The notes under the pieces: model-generated | Told to the model about the DNA's origin: nothing | Database searches by the model: none | The model's input: the letters and a program-made list of their open reading frames with translations, nothing else | Program-made: the position numbers and the translations under genes | Part shown: positions 45,565 through 57,144 of the stretch, in pieces | How positions within the stretch are numbered: the first letter of the stretch is position 1 | How the letters are laid out: each line of letters starts with the position of its first letter | From: Gambelia wislizenii | Lineage: Eukaryota; Chordata; Lepidosauria; Squamata; Crotaphytidae | Length of the DNA stretch: 64,000 bases | Assembly: GCA_030847615.1 (NCBI GenBank) | Contig: JAUMIR010000001.1 | Span: 441,680,687 to 441,744,686 of the forward strand | Direction of reading: 5' to 3'

Positions 45565-46689
45565 TACAATTTTATTTAAAAAATAAAACATCTTATAGAC
45601 ATCTTAGACATCTTTGTCTAAGCAAGATAAGTGAAACTTGCATAGGATTACATTGCTATACTTTTGAGTATATTTTTAAGCACTGTTTAAGCACTGTATT
45701 TTAAAGCACTGTTATTTTGAGTGTTAAAAACAGAATGGCTACTAAGGAATCTCATAATAGAGTATAATAACACCCATTAAAGACCAGCAATAGTAAAAAG
45801 ACTTCAGATTTAATGCCAGGATTATGAATTACCCTCATTATATAAAATTATATAAAATAAACTGTATTTACCTAAACCAACAAAGTGGGACATTATTGTG
45901 GATCTTAGTAAGGTTATAAACAAAGGCATCTCAGATAGCAATAATTATCTTTCACTTGAATTATCTTTAACTTTAGAATAGATTCAGAATAGAACTCAGC
46001 AATGTTTACTTAATGTGAAAAATGCAAATAATCAAAGAGAAATTAATGATATAAAAGGAAAAAAGGAACTTACTAAACAACAGCTGGAAAGAGATCAGAA
46101 ACATATGTAGGTTTCCTATTATTAGAGCTGTTCTAATAAGACCAAAACACCAGAAATTAGGACACAAGAATAAACAGGAAAAGAATAGCCAGTAGAGAAT
46201 GCAAGATTAATCTTTCACTAGCAATGGGCCTTTGCCACAGAATACACTTAGTGGTGCCTGTGTTTCATACAGTCCAAGAGATTTTTGACATAGAGTGTTG
46301 TTTTAACTAATAGGCAGTAGCAAGCTGTGAAACCTTGATAATAATAAGACATTCAAACTCCCCAAATTTAGGAATGTTTCCCTATGCCTCATGTGATGTG
46401 GCTGAACAGTACCAAGACGGGTGTTCCACTTGCTGGCTAAAATTACTTCGCTATTATGTCCCTCTGCTCTCCTTAAATTTTAATCCTCACAGTATCTTTC
46501 CATTCATAATATCTTTCATCTTAGTTGCATTTTACTTTTGAGCCAAGCTACACATCCAGCAAATTCACAGAAGGTAGTTCTGGCTTGATTTAATCACTTC
46601 ATATCTGAAATCACTTCAGATTCCACATGTGGGATTGTATGTTTCAGTACTTTCCTATGTTGGTTTCTATAATCTGATACTTCCTTTAC
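45565..46689. other. No confident feature
   Basis: A-rich stretch 45860-46200 has lysine/glutamate-rich frames that could come from an L1 ORF, but nothing diagnostic is seen. Confidence 0.35.
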
Positions 46690-46860
46690 ATAGGAAAATA
46701 GGAAGCTGCCTTATACTGAACCAGACCATTGCCTTGTCTAGCTCAGTACTGTTTACACTGATTGGCAGCAGCTCTCCAGGGCTTCAGAGGGTATTGGGTA
46801 TTGCACAAAGCTTCTGCTTTACTAGCACAAATATTAGTTTCTCTGGAAGAAGATTTAGCT
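46690..46860 (+). mobile_element. Squamate SINE-like repeat
   Basis: 'aggaagctgccttatactga', 'accagaccattgccttgtct', 'cagcagctctccagggcttc' match the dispersed repeat also found at 33533. Better preserved here. Confidence 0.6.
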
Positions 46861-47832
46861 AGTCTGTTTCCTTCCTTCTAGCGTTCTGTGTTTATATCTA
46901 CAGGACCTTGTCTACGCAGAAAACGTGTCTGCAGAGTAGTGTGCATATATTTGTAATATTTGAAAGTGATGTGGATATCCCCAACCACATGTTTATCATC
47001 CATGTCAGCAGCAGCTACCAGGAATTTGATGAGCAGCCTTCTAAAGAGTTGGATCATTAGATCCTATGATATAAAGTAGGATACAGAGGATAAATATTTT
47101 AGTAAAAGATAAAATTAAAGGAAAACAGAATCCTGGTTGGCACCAGTATCCTGGGCTTCCAGAATACTGGTCTGGAGCACATAAATCTATAAATGTATTC
47201 AACATGAATATCTCCATATAGGGATGGAAGGACCAATATATTTCTAGATGGCATTAGTTTTATATGTTTTTATTCATCAACCCCTTTAATCCCATTTATG
47301 TATTAATTTGTGATTTTTCTTTACCCCATATGCAAATTTATATTAAAAATATTTTTGTTTTTTTCCTCATATAACATTTATATCTAATTGTGTTCTAATC
47401 TAAAATTAAATGCATTTGATAAGGTATTTGATAGACCTCGGGACCTCATTTAAAAAAAAAAACCAAATACTTAAATTAGAACATATCACCATTAACATTG
47501 GCTGGAATCCTGTTGGCATCTTGCACATGTGTAATGTCTTCCACAGAAGCAGTTGGACATTTTTGTCTGATGCAGAACTTCCATATTCAGTCCAATGTGG
47601 TGGAAGCAGAGTTGTGCATGCGGCACCATTGCACATGGATTTATATGTACATTGGTTGTGCATTCAGTCACATATTTGCTGTCTAAGTTCAGTTGTGCAA
47701 TGCTGCCATTCAACTTAAGAGTACTCTAAACAATTAATGTATAACTCCACACATAGAAATTTGTGCTATACAAACCCAATGTAGGATTTTGGCCATTACC
47801 TTTTATTTTGCAAGTAATGTGTTAGTAGCATA
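46861..47832. other. No recognised feature
   Basis: Unique-looking; the 102-codon frame at 47410-47718 has no recognisable domain. Confidence 0.4.
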
Positions 47833-48504
47833 TTAGTCATCCTTTCCTATTTGTGGCTTTCTCTTTAGCGGTTTTGTGAATTTGCAGAAAGCTGCTGGGG
47901 TGTGCTTGGGCTTCAGCTTGCCACACACACACACAAGGGATGTGTGGCTTTGCGGCGAGTGCTGGGGAGTGTGTGGGGGAGCCAAAGGCCGAGCAAACCT
48001 CTGTGCTGGCCGCCAAGCTGCCAAGGGTGTGCTCGGGCTTCAGCTCCCCCCCCCCCAACAGGGGATGCATGGCTTTGCGGCCAGTGCCATGGGTTTCCTG
48101 CAGTCATGCATCCTCTGCGGGGGGGGGGAAGCAGAAGGCTGAGCGCACCCTCTGCGGTTTTGTGGCCAGCGTGGGGGTTTGCTTGGTCTTTGGCTTTCCC
48201 CCACAGACAGGGAACCAAGGCTGAGGAAACCCCTGGCACGAGCTGCAAAACTGCGCGTTCCCTGTGTGTAGGGGAGCAGAAGGCTGAGCAAACCCCCGCG
48301 CTGGCCGTAAAGCCACTGAGGGTGTGCTTGGACTTCTTCTTACCCACCCACCCACACCCACACACATGGGACAAAGGCCGAGGAAATCCCCAGCACTTGC
48401 CGCAAAGCCATGCATTCCCTGTGCATGGTTTAATTTATTCGCTGTTTTTTCAGTTTCGCAGTGGTGCTCCACCCTTAAGCCCCACGAATGGGAAGGGACG
48501 ACTG
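47833..48504. mobile_element. Tigger/pogo-like MITE carrying an internal minisatellite
   Basis: TA-flanked (47831-47832 and 48505-48506). The right end is the complement of CAGTCGTCCCTTCCCATTCG; the left end 'ttagtcatcctttcctattt' is its diverged inverted copy. Between them lie irregular GC-rich tandem units of roughly 130-150 bp with 'ggtgtgcttgggcttcagct' (47896, 48025, 48320) and 'gcagaaggctgagcaaaccc'-type blocks (47979, 48131, 48277). Poly-C, poly-G and CA runs are included. The several overlapping ORFs across it come from this GC-rich repeat. Confidence 0.78.
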
Positions 48505-49042
48505 TACTTGGACATTTTTGTTGTTATTACTTTCCCTTCCTCCCCAAAAAACCTTTTAAAATGGCTACTAAGAGAACCTAGAAAAAATATTTTCGGAGTA
48601 ATAATTAATCATTAGTCACTATGCTCAAGAAATAACATGTTGATGTTAACAATAAACTGTGGGAAAGGACATGGCTACATAGCAAAGAAATGTATTACCA
48701 GTAATGCCATTATTTTGAATGCATTACTTCCTATCTCTGTTTTGGGGAAAAGAACATCTTACAAAATATAGAAATATTAGAAATTCAAAGGATAACTATG
48801 AAGCACAAGTTATATGAAGAGTAAATATGAATTTGCACATTCCAATAGCACCTTGAATGCCGCAAACAACACTACTTCCTCTTGATGAAGAGCTACATAG
48901 AATCCTCTTTCCTGAAAGTCCCTGCAGAACTGCAGGCTGACTGTGTTAGTACTCCATATTTTCTCCAAGAAAGTGCTTTCCTGAATCAAACCAGTTTCTT
49001 TCAGAATGCTCCCTATCTCTACCCAATGAACATTTCAAACTA
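48505..49042. other. No recognised feature
   Basis: AT-rich unique DNA. Confidence 0.4.
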
Positions 49043-49254
49043 CAGTGGGCTCTCCAGATCCATGGGGGTTCAGCTCCAATGCTCCCACCCACCCCATGGA
49101 TGATTAAAAAAACCCTTCAATGATTGCATCCCATGTTATTAAATGGCAGCCACATGTGCTTCGATGCATACGTGTTCACATCACCACCATTTTAAGTACA
49201 GGATATGATGACCCATGGTTGCTCAAAATCATAGATCCAGAGCCCGTGGATCAG
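49043..49254. mobile_element. Possible Tigger-like MITE, degenerate
   Basis: Left end after TA reads CAGTGGGCTCTCCAGATCC; the right end 'gatccagagcccgtggatca' is only loosely its complement. Interior 'gatgacccatggttgctc' is non-coding. Confidence 0.4.
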
Positions 49255-49718
49255 TAATTTTCAGGCCAGTTGTCAAAACATAGGAGAATATAAATATGAA
49301 GACAACTCCATTTAACAAATTGTAAGAGTTTTTTTCTATAAGAAATGTCTTTAAAATGGACAGAAAGGATCTATTTGTCATTTAAAAGTTACTGACTAAC
49401 CTAATAATATTGCTTTTGTTTGCTTGAAATGAAGCCCAAACAACTGAGGCAAACATATGCATCCTAGTATCTGAGAATACTTGCTCAGATCACATTGAGA
49501 TTTCTTCTTTAGGAAATATAATGCCAGCAAATCTTGACTGGACAAATATTTGTACACACAAACACAATGCAAAAGAAGAAGAGAAATCACATGTAAACCC
49601 ATGCAAATATTTACAAATGTATTTATTGTTATTAAATGTATTTGTCCTGGTTCACTGTCAGTAGTTTCAGATGCTGATTGCTGTTGTATAGCATGCTGTT
49701 TCCTTGAGGTATTACAAC

Positions 49719-49809
49719 TGCAGAGCTGGGAAAAACTAAAGTTCCCAGAGTCCCAATGGCCATGCTGACCTGAAGCTGCAGTCCAAAAAGTAATTTTTCC
49801 AAGCTCTGC
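49719..49809. mobile_element. hAT-like MITE, compact
   Basis: Left 'gcagagctgggaaaaactaa' and 'agttcccagagtccca'; right 'aaaaagtaatttttccaagc' and 'tctgc'. Outer inverted repeats about 20 bp. Confidence 0.75.
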
Positions 49810-50019
49810 GATATCACAAAGTAGGAATTCCGTGTATACTCTACTGGATTGACATTCAAAAGGATGGCACTAACAAGCCAAAATTATAACCAAAAATCTG
49901 ATACAGCTGGTGGGGGAGGAGTGGATAAATGTGTATGAATTCACCTATGTGTTTTATTCACATCTGAAGTATGAGGTACTTGACATAAAAGTGGTGTGTG
50001 GTTTAGGGTACTATTTGTT

Positions 50020-50170
50020 TATTTATTATTTAATTTAGTAATTAAAGTATATCCAATCCTATATCATGAGATTTCATGGCAGCATACAAATAACACATAA
50101 ACAGATTAAAACAATTTAAAACAACAAAAAATAATTTAAATCTGTTAACAAATTAAAACAGACTAAATAG
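50020..50170 (-). mobile_element. LINE 3' tail (L2-like group)
   Basis: 'tttatttattatttaattta', 'tccaatcctatatcatgaga', 'tggcagcatacaaataacac', then A-rich; complement of a common LINE tail. Low detail. Confidence 0.5.
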
Positions 50171-50221
50171 GCCAAGATGCCTTAAAACCATGTGCATAAA
50201 TATTTTAGAGTGACTCACTTA

Positions 50222-50768
50222 GGACTTTACCGGATGCGGCAAACATGGCATTATAACAATGCCTAATGATTGCGAAAGGGCGCGCATACCATATAACGTC
50301 ATCCTTTCGAAATCGTGTACTGTCAAAAAGCTGTTCTATTTTATTGATGGCCTGAGCCATCGATAGATCTTCCCCTGGCACTTTGTTGCAGGCATTTGAA
50401 TCCTCGTGCCATTGTGCTCACGTGAATACGTCTAGGTGAGATTGCGACAGCCAGGTAGGAGGTGCTTTTTTTATGACCCCCCCCTCAGTTTACTTGTAAT
50501 TTTTAAAGTGTGTTTCTGTACTTGTGTTTACGTTTGATGTATTTCTCTTGCTTACTTTTTAATTTGACGCACTTGCGTCTTCTCGTGAGAATTGGCAAGA
50601 TCTCAGTCCTGGAAGTAAACTGAGCTCCATTTGTGCTCTGTTTATGCTGGGGATGCCTCATTGCCACTGCTCAAGGTAGGTATGGTAGGAGATTTCTTTT
50701 ACTGATATAAAAATGCCACAAAATATGCCGGCAAAAGAACATTAATGGGAGGTAATCTGATAAAGTCC
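50222..50768 (+). mobile_element. Harbinger-like MITE family H, copy 1
   Basis: Termini GGACTTTACCGGATGCGG and complement GGACTTTATCAGATTACC. Flanked by TTA on both sides (50219-50221, 50769-50771). Internal landmarks shared with copies 2 and 3: 'aaacatggcattataac', 'agccatcgatagatcttccc', 'gagattgcgacagccaggta', 'tttttttatgaccc', and the 'cttcttttgccgg'-like subterminal hairpin. 547 bp, non-coding. CpG sites are better kept here (GGGCGCGC, GACGCAC) than in copy 2. Confidence 0.87.
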
Positions 50769-51071
50769 TTAGATCCCAAAGGCTTTAATGAACAGACATT
50801 GTTTACTTGGTGCTTAAATGAAGCCAGCAGCACCAATCAGGCCCCCAAGAGGAGTGTGTTTTACAACTGGTTACTACAGATGAGGAGGCCCTCTCCAACA
50901 ACCTCACCCTGCATATGAACCTCACCAGTGTGACACAGAGGAGTGTCACTCATCTTTCCCATCCATTGTTTGAAACATGTTACTCCCAGCCTAGCACTGA
51001 TGCCAGAAATCAACTGGATTAGAGAGACCATTACTTTCTATGGTTCATTCCCAGGTAGTAGTGGCAATTCT

Positions 51072-51296
51072 GTAGTTGTTGTTTGCCATCAAGGAATTTC
51101 TGCCTTATGGTGACCCTAAGGTGAACCTATCAAGGGATTTTCTTGACAGAATTTGTTCAGAAAGGGAACTTGGCTTCCTGTGAGGCTAAGAGTGTGTGAC
51201 TTGCTCAAGGTCAAGTAATAGGTTTCCACTGCAGTGTGGCAATTCAAGCCCTGGTCCTAGTCCATGCTCAGACCATTGCACCACACTGGCTTTCTA
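51072..51296 (-). mobile_element. Sauria-type SINE
   Basis: Plus strand 'tttgccatcaaggaatttct', 'gattttcttgacagaatttg', 'gacttgctcaaggtcaagta', ending in the tRNA-like head complement 'cattgcaccacactggct'. Confidence 0.83.
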
Positions 51297-51439
51297 GTGG
51301 CAATTCTACAGCTATTTAATAGGCTACTGTTCTTCTCTGTTTAGTCAAGAGACAAGAGAACTGGAGAAAAATATATATAAACACACAAACCTGCTGGTGG
51401 GTTCAGTTCCTCAGATTAATAGTTTTACACAGAGAGAGA

Positions 51440-51526
51440 TGCTGATATATGATCAGCATCCCAGAATCCTCTAGCCAGCATGACCACTAGGAATTTTGGT
51501 CCAAAAAGGAACTTTTCCAAGTTCTG
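51440..51526. mobile_element. hAT-like MITE, right half
   Basis: 'cagcatcccagaatcctcta', 'gccagcatgaccactagg', 'tttggtccaaaaaggaactt', 'ttccaagttctg'. The left terminus is not visible. Confidence 0.6.
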
Positions 51527-52883
51527 ATTTTACACACATGCTGATGATGTGCCAGGATTTCAGCATCCACAGACATGTTAAACTATGAATCTGAGGAAAT
51601 AGACTTCAGAAGGCAGAGGGAAACGGAAGCCCTGCCCAGTTCGGCCCTGTTAAGCCCCCTGTTTGAGCAGTGACTAAATTTGTTATTTAAGGATATACTC
51701 TAAAACATTTAACTTGACAACAAAAAGTACACTCACCCCCTTAACCTAAAACATTATTATTATGGCTAGGCAGCTAAATGAAATGTTTAGGTTAGTGGGA
51801 TTTTTCCCACAGCCTAATTGAGCAGGTGGTACTTGCCCAGTCACAAATGTATGTTTGGAAGTCCTGGGACATGCCCGAAAGGTAGCTAGCGTGAAACCAC
51901 CCAACTGGCATGTGCAAATACAGGTTTAAAGAATGCTCATTTTTGCTGACTTTTGAAAACATAACTTGCTGTGTCAGGTCACATTTACCATCAATATTAT
52001 TTTATTTCTAAGGCAATATGACATTTCTCATTTCAAGTTAAAACATTACTTCAGATGATAAATATGGTTGGAAAGGAAATCCAACCATGCTGTGCTTTCC
52101 TCCTCCCTTTTTAATAGAATAGGATCTCAGACTGTCACATGAAGAGCACATTTTATAAAGAAGTATTTAGCACCTCCAGATGACCTCCAAGCAGAAATGC
52201 ATCATGCTATTCAAATTCTGCCTGTCAACTGCTATGAAAAACAGTAAGTAAATATAAATGCCATTAAAGGGAGAAGTTATCTTACTTGGACATGTTCTAG
52301 CGTTTTGAGTTCTGACAGCTTCCAATTTGGATGCCTTCCAGTGTCAATAAAACTTGTTCAAGCAGAACCTTACCTAGTTTTCACCACATCGAGGGGGTGC
52401 ATCAGGCAAATTTCTACAAGACCTGTAAGATGATAGAGAAGAGAAGCCAAGTAAATACATTTGATCTCTACTGTTATTGAAGTATCAACTGTTCCAGTGG
52501 AAAGCATGTTCAGCAAAGAGAACAAGTAGAATACAAAGACATGTACAGCCTCCTTACATTTTTCAAGTGTCTTCCTTCAGAGACAACGTAAAAGTTTTGT
52601 AACAAAACTAGAATCTTGCAAAAAAAACAAAACAAAACAAAACAAACCCTGCCATAGTACATTGCCTGAGCCAAGATGTTGCTGGTTCAGCTGTAGTTGG
52701 ATGAGACATTTGTTCAAGTAGCATTTTAGTACGAAGGTAACAAATTCACACTTCTTGAATCCAAAATCAAACCCAAACACCTTTAAAAAATGTCAAAATA
52801 TGTAGCATTCTCTACAATACAGTAAAAAAATCTGCATATAAAAATATGAATATTTGAAAAAGTAAGCATAAAAGTGTAATAAT
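51527..52883. other. Mostly unique DNA
   Basis: An (AAAAC)n run lies at 52621-52647. The stretch 52130-52300 is repeat-free and could be conserved non-coding DNA; this is a guess. Confidence 0.4.
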
Positions 52884-53432
52884 ACTAATACTAATAATAA
52901 TAAATTATTTTTATCCTGCCCCTCTACAAAATGCAATCGGGGTGGCTTACAGCATTAAAATATACATACAAACCCCTCCATCCCACCCACCCCTTAAAAT
53001 ACAATTAAATAATTAAACATTTAAAACATACTTAATAATTACTAAAAAATACTAAAAACAACACAATAAAAAGCTGGATAGGATCGGACTAATAAGATTT
53101 TTTCTCTCTCTGATGGCCGGGTATCTATTCAGAAAAGCTCTGCCGGAAGAGATCCGTATTAAGAGCTTTTTAAAACTATTTAAGATGGTAATGTGACGGA
53201 TCTCATCTGGCAGGCTGTTCCATAATCTGGGAGCAATAGCCGAAAAGGTCCTTGGGGAGGTCGAGGAGAGCCTAGTTTTTAAAGGTTGCAGCAGATTCCT
53301 CCCAGAGGACCTGAGTGCACGGGGAGGATTCTATGGAAGGAGGTGGTCCTGAAGATAGGTTGGACCCAAGCCATTTAGGGCTTTAAAGGTGATAACCAAC
53401 ACCTTGTACTGGGCCCGGAAACGGTGAAACAG
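52884..53432 (-). mobile_element. L2/Vingi-like LINE 3' region, longest copy
   Basis: Plus strand begins (TAA)n, 'tatcctgcccctctac', 'caatcggggtggcttacagc', A-rich UTR, then decayed coding. On the minus strand 'IAPRLWNSLPDEI' can be read near 53190-53240, the typical C-terminal wording of L2-type LINEs. It continues through 'gggctttaaaggtgataacc' to 53432. Copies at 12513 and 34695 share the 3' part. Confidence 0.72.
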
Positions 53433-53586
53433 TACATTTGAAATGGTGTATACAACAAATTGTGCTCAAAAATGCTTTCCTTGGTAAAAGAAAAATTAAA
53501 AATGGGAGGATATTTTTAAAAGCTTACCAAGATGCATATATTTGCAAAATGCACACTAAAATTTGTTCACATTCTCATAAAGATGG

Positions 53587-53615
53587 AAATAATAATAATA
53601 ATAATAATAATAATA
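53587..53615. repeat. (AAT)n microsatellite
   Basis: About ten AAT units; encodes a run of asparagine in one spurious frame. Confidence 0.93.
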
Positions 53616-53914
53616 TTGCACACAACAGTGTTTGAATAAGAAAATGAATAAAATTGGGCTTGAGAGATTCCATCATTCCTATTGAAATGTCACTTCTGGC
53701 ATGAAATGTCCTAAGTGATCTACTATTTCTTAGTTCAATGTCCTTTTTGTAATGTCGGAACAACTATGCTGGTCTACCTCAAAGGGCTATTGTAAGTATT
53801 CCTGAGGTATGTGCTTAGAACACCAAAAAATAAATAGAAATGCTAATGATTATTATGATTATTAAAAATAGCAGCCCATCCCCAATCTGTTTTTGATTTG
53901 TACAGAATTTTTTA

Positions 53915-54060
53915 ATAATTTTTATTAAGATTATAAGTTTCATATATTTAAACAAAACATCAAACAAGGAAAGAAAAAAACAAAAAACAAAGAAGAAACA
54001 GAGGGAAATAACATATAGAAAAGAATACTGATACAGATAAAAGTATAGATAAATGATTTC
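53915..54060 (-). mobile_element. Possible L1-like 3' end
   Basis: 'ttttaataatttttattaag' then long A-rich text ('aaagaaaaaaacaaaaaac'), the complement of a T-rich LINE 3' UTR with tail. Similar composition at 61560. No coding motif. Confidence 0.35.
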
Positions 54061-54131
54061 CTATTTTCTTTCCAGGGATATACACATACTGTATGTAGTA
54101 AAATAATTCTGCCCTACTCTCTGTAAACTAT

Positions 54132-54694
54132 GGACTTTATTAGATGCGAAAAATATGGCATCATAATGAAAGCAAAAGGGCATGCATACCAGACGTTCTC
54201 CTTTCACGATAATATGTAGGGAATAAGGCGTACTTTTTTACTGACAGGCCAAGCCATTAATAGATCTCCCGTTCTGCTTTTCTGCCAATATTGCCAGGGT
54301 TTGAAACCTTGCGCCACTGTCCTCTCGTGATTTCAGTGTCAATGCCAGAACACATCCAAGTGAGAATGCAACAGCCAGGTAGGGGATATTCTTTTTATGA
54401 ACCTCCCCAGTTTAATTTTAAGTTTTACGGTATGTTTCTGTGCTTGTATGTACATTTTGTGTCCATATTTTTCTGTATATTTAAAAATTTACCACACTCG
54501 CATCTTCTCGCAAGAATCGCTGAGATCATGAGTGTGAAAGTGAACAGAGCTCTGTTCGTGCTCCGTTAATGCTGGGACTGCCTTTTAACACTACAGAAAG
54601 TAGGTCTGATAAGAAGAGTTATTGTGCCGGGACAAGTACGCTTTTAGCTTTTGGTGGGACAGAAACATTATTGCATTTTAGTCTGATAAAGTCC
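54132..54694 (+). mobile_element. Harbinger-like MITE family H, copy 2
   Basis: Termini GGACTTTATTAGATGCG and complement GGACTTTATCAGACTAAA; flanks TAT and TAC. Shares with copies 1 and 3 'atatggcatcataa', 'aagccattaatagatctccc', 'gagaatgcaacagccaggta', 'cttctcgcaagaatcgctga' and 'gctccgttaatgctggga'. Many CpG sites of copy 1 appear as TG or CA. It ends only 9 bp before the mariner. Confidence 0.85.
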
Positions 54695-54891
54695 TACATC
54701 ATACGAGGTCTGTGTATTAAATAACAAGACTGTGTTTCTATCTTTCAGACAAATCAGAGAGAACTGATTGTGAACGCTTGAGTGGTGACCTTGAACATGT
54801 CTGAACCTGCATGACAAACATCAACACTCTCAGCAGTTCAGTTGTCAGTTGTCGTTTAAAGCAGCTGTGTTGCCTGTTATGTGCCAGAAAA

Positions 54892-56602
54892 ATGCTAAGT
54901 TTAAAAGTCAAGCCATGTGTCAATTTGAAATGTTTAGTAAAATTGAACAAAACACCAACGGAATCTTTTCAAATGCTTACTGAGGCCTATTAGGAAGACA
55001 GCATGTCTCGTGCACGTGTGTTTGAGTGACACAAAAGATGCAGGGGACATGATAATGTGGAATACGATGAATGCCCTGGATGACATTCCAATTCAAGAAC
55101 CGAAGAAACTGTGGAAAAAATCAGCCAGATTGTTTGAGAAGACTGCCGACTCAGTGTCCAAATGATAGCTGAAGCCATGAACATTGACAAAGACACTGCG
55201 TGGAAAATTTTGCATGAGGATCTCAACATGAGAAAAGTTTGTGCCAAGATGATCCCTAGCATTCACATACTAGAGCAAAAACAGTGCTACAAAGAAATTT
55301 GCCCTGACATTCTGCAACAACTTCAGGGGCCCCCAAACCTTTTTAAAAAAATAATCACTTGTGATGAAACCTGGATCTTCCAGTAAGATCTTGAGACAAA
55401 ACAACAGTCAATGTACATGTGAAGACACACCCAACTAAAGGTGGTGGCAGGTTTGGGTGTGCAACACCAGTACCCTGGTGAGATCAAACTCTTTTACCCA
55501 AAAAGGCTCTGATGTTGAATATAAAGTTCAAAAAAGGAGGAAGGTTATTTTAAAGAACAAAAGTAAAGGGCTTTCTCCTCCCCAGCTCTAAAAGCTTAAA
55601 ATAAAAGGTACTTTACAGTTTGAGTTTCAGCAATGTTCAGGGTGTCATCTCTCTGGGTTTGATCTTGGTTTGATCTCCTCACTCAATGGAGCTGGTGCAG
55701 GGTCTTTTAGCTCCTGATCCCTTTGACTTTTTTGTTGTTGGTAACTAATTTGGCAAAATGGTGTAAGAAATGCCCTTCCCGGCTGTCTGGGCCAGTAAGC
55801 CACCAATAAAACAGCTCCCTGCAAGCTCACAGCAAAGACAGAGCAAAAAACCCCTTAAAAATGTCTATCTAAAACAGCTTGCTGGGAAGGGACAAACCAA
55901 ACCTGGAAAAATGCAGGGGAATTCTTCAACTCCTCCCACAACTCTAATACAATGAAACATTCCCATGCTCAGACATACTAAGGCCTGAACTAAAACGAAG
56001 GAAAATGCAGGGGAGGTTCAAACAGTCCTGGCTGGACATCACAGTACTAGAAAACACCACCATCACCAAGAATGAAAAAAGCACATCAAAGCAAGTCCAC
56101 TTTCAAAGCCATGCTCATTGTTTGTTTTTACATCAAGGGTGTAATTTTGGCAAAAAGGGTTCCAGAAGGCAGAACAGAGAACCAGCATTATTATAGGGAA
56201 ATTTTGACAAAGCTGAGAGAAAGAGTCAGAAAAAAAGGGCCAGAACTGTGGGGAAATGGTTTCATTCGTCATCAACACAACACGCCTGCTCATACAACAC
56301 TTTCTGTGAAGTAGTTTTTGGACAATAAACACATTACTACACTTGAACATCCTCCATATTTACCAGATTTGGCACCGTGCGACTTTTTTCTTTTCCCTAA
56401 AGCGAAATCGGTGCATAACGGAACACGTTTTGAGTCAACTGATGCAGTAAAGAGGAAAATAGCAGATGTGTTGAAACTGCTGACAGAAACTGATCTGTGC
56501 CATGCCTTCAACCAGTGGGAAACAAGACTGCATCAGTGTGTGAGTGTGAACAGGGAGTATATTGAAGGGGACAATCATGAGAGTTGTAATACATATAAAT
56601 AA
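54892..56602 (+). pseudogene. mariner transposase, dead
   Basis: Mariner transposases cut and paste the element using a D,D34D triad. Start ATG at 54892; early part LKCLVKLNKTPTESFQMLTE, then a stop, several frame changes, the helix-turn-helix region VQMIAEAMNIDKDTAWKILH, and the first catalytic Asp in IITCDETWIF near 55360. A 626-bp LTR insertion follows at 55417. After it come KKAHQSKSTFKAMLIVCF and ELWGNGFIRHQHNTPAH. Here the second catalytic Asp of the usual HDN motif is His (CAC at 56276-56278). The third is in YLPDLAPCDFFLFPKAK (~56355-56405). Multiple stops, a frameshift at 56313 and the insertion make it inactive. Confidence 0.92.
55418..56043. mobile_element. Solo-LTR-like insertion in mariner
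   Basis: Begins TGTGAAGACACACCC and ends GGACATCACA (TG...CA), flanked by GTACA on the left and GTACT on the right. Removing it and one GTAC restores the mariner codons (Met-Tyr-stop-Lys-Thr-Pro-Pro-Ser-Pro-Arg). The inside has a TATAAA-like site (55519) and AATAAA (55806) on the plus strand, but orientation is not certain. Length, termini and target duplication fit a solitary retroviral or ERV-like LTR. No coding sequence. Confidence 0.75.
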
Positions 56603-56839
56603 ATATGGGTTATTGACCTCTACACTTCTTATGATAACTAACTCATATTAATTCTCAAAACCAACCGTTATTAAATCATTTTCTTTTCCCCCTCAATGAG
56701 TCTATTAAGGGTTTCTAATCTTTAAAAAATATCTCTAATGATTTTTCTCTAATCAAACCAAGAAAGGGATCCTGAAGATGACAGACATTTTGGTATAAAT
56801 GTCAACTTGGTGGGCAGCTGCTATTTAAAAAAGGCAAAT

Positions 56840-57144
56840 TCCACATGAGGAATAATTAGAAGAAGAATTGAAAATAAAACTGCCAATCAAACGGCTTTTA
56901 TACAAAGCCATGGTGCAACCCCAGCCAGAATGCTGTGTACAGTTCTGGTCACTGCACCTTGAAAAAGAGAATTGTAATGCAAAAAAACATTCAAAAAATG
57001 ATGCCAAAATGATTAAGGGACTAGAGTGACTGCTTTCTGAAGAAACATTAAAACATTTGGGGTTGTTTAAGTTAGAAAAAGAGATTGTAAGGGGAAAACA
57101 TTTCTTCTATATATCTGTTGTTACTCCCCAACAGCAGAAATATA
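56840..57144 (+). mobile_element. CR1/L3-like LINE fragment
   Basis: Decayed text equivalent to YKAMVQPQPECCVQFWSLHL, MIKGLE and HLGLFKLEKEIVRGK in changing frames, the usual C-terminal CR1/L3 order. It ends at the MITE at 57145. Confidence 0.7.

Larger units (their letters stand above)
54704..56620 (+). mobile_element. mariner transposon, interrupted
   Basis: Left terminus CGAGGTCTGTGTATTAAATA after TA (54702-54703); right terminus 'atgggttattgacctc' before TA (56621-56622). Subtracting the 626-bp LTR insertion leaves about 1.29 kb, the normal mariner length. The transposase is broken and is described separately. Confidence 0.88.

Noticed and set aside
47902..48615. 237-codon frame and several overlapping long frames
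   Set aside because: They run through a GC-rich tandem repeat inside a Tigger-like MITE; lack of stops follows from base composition.
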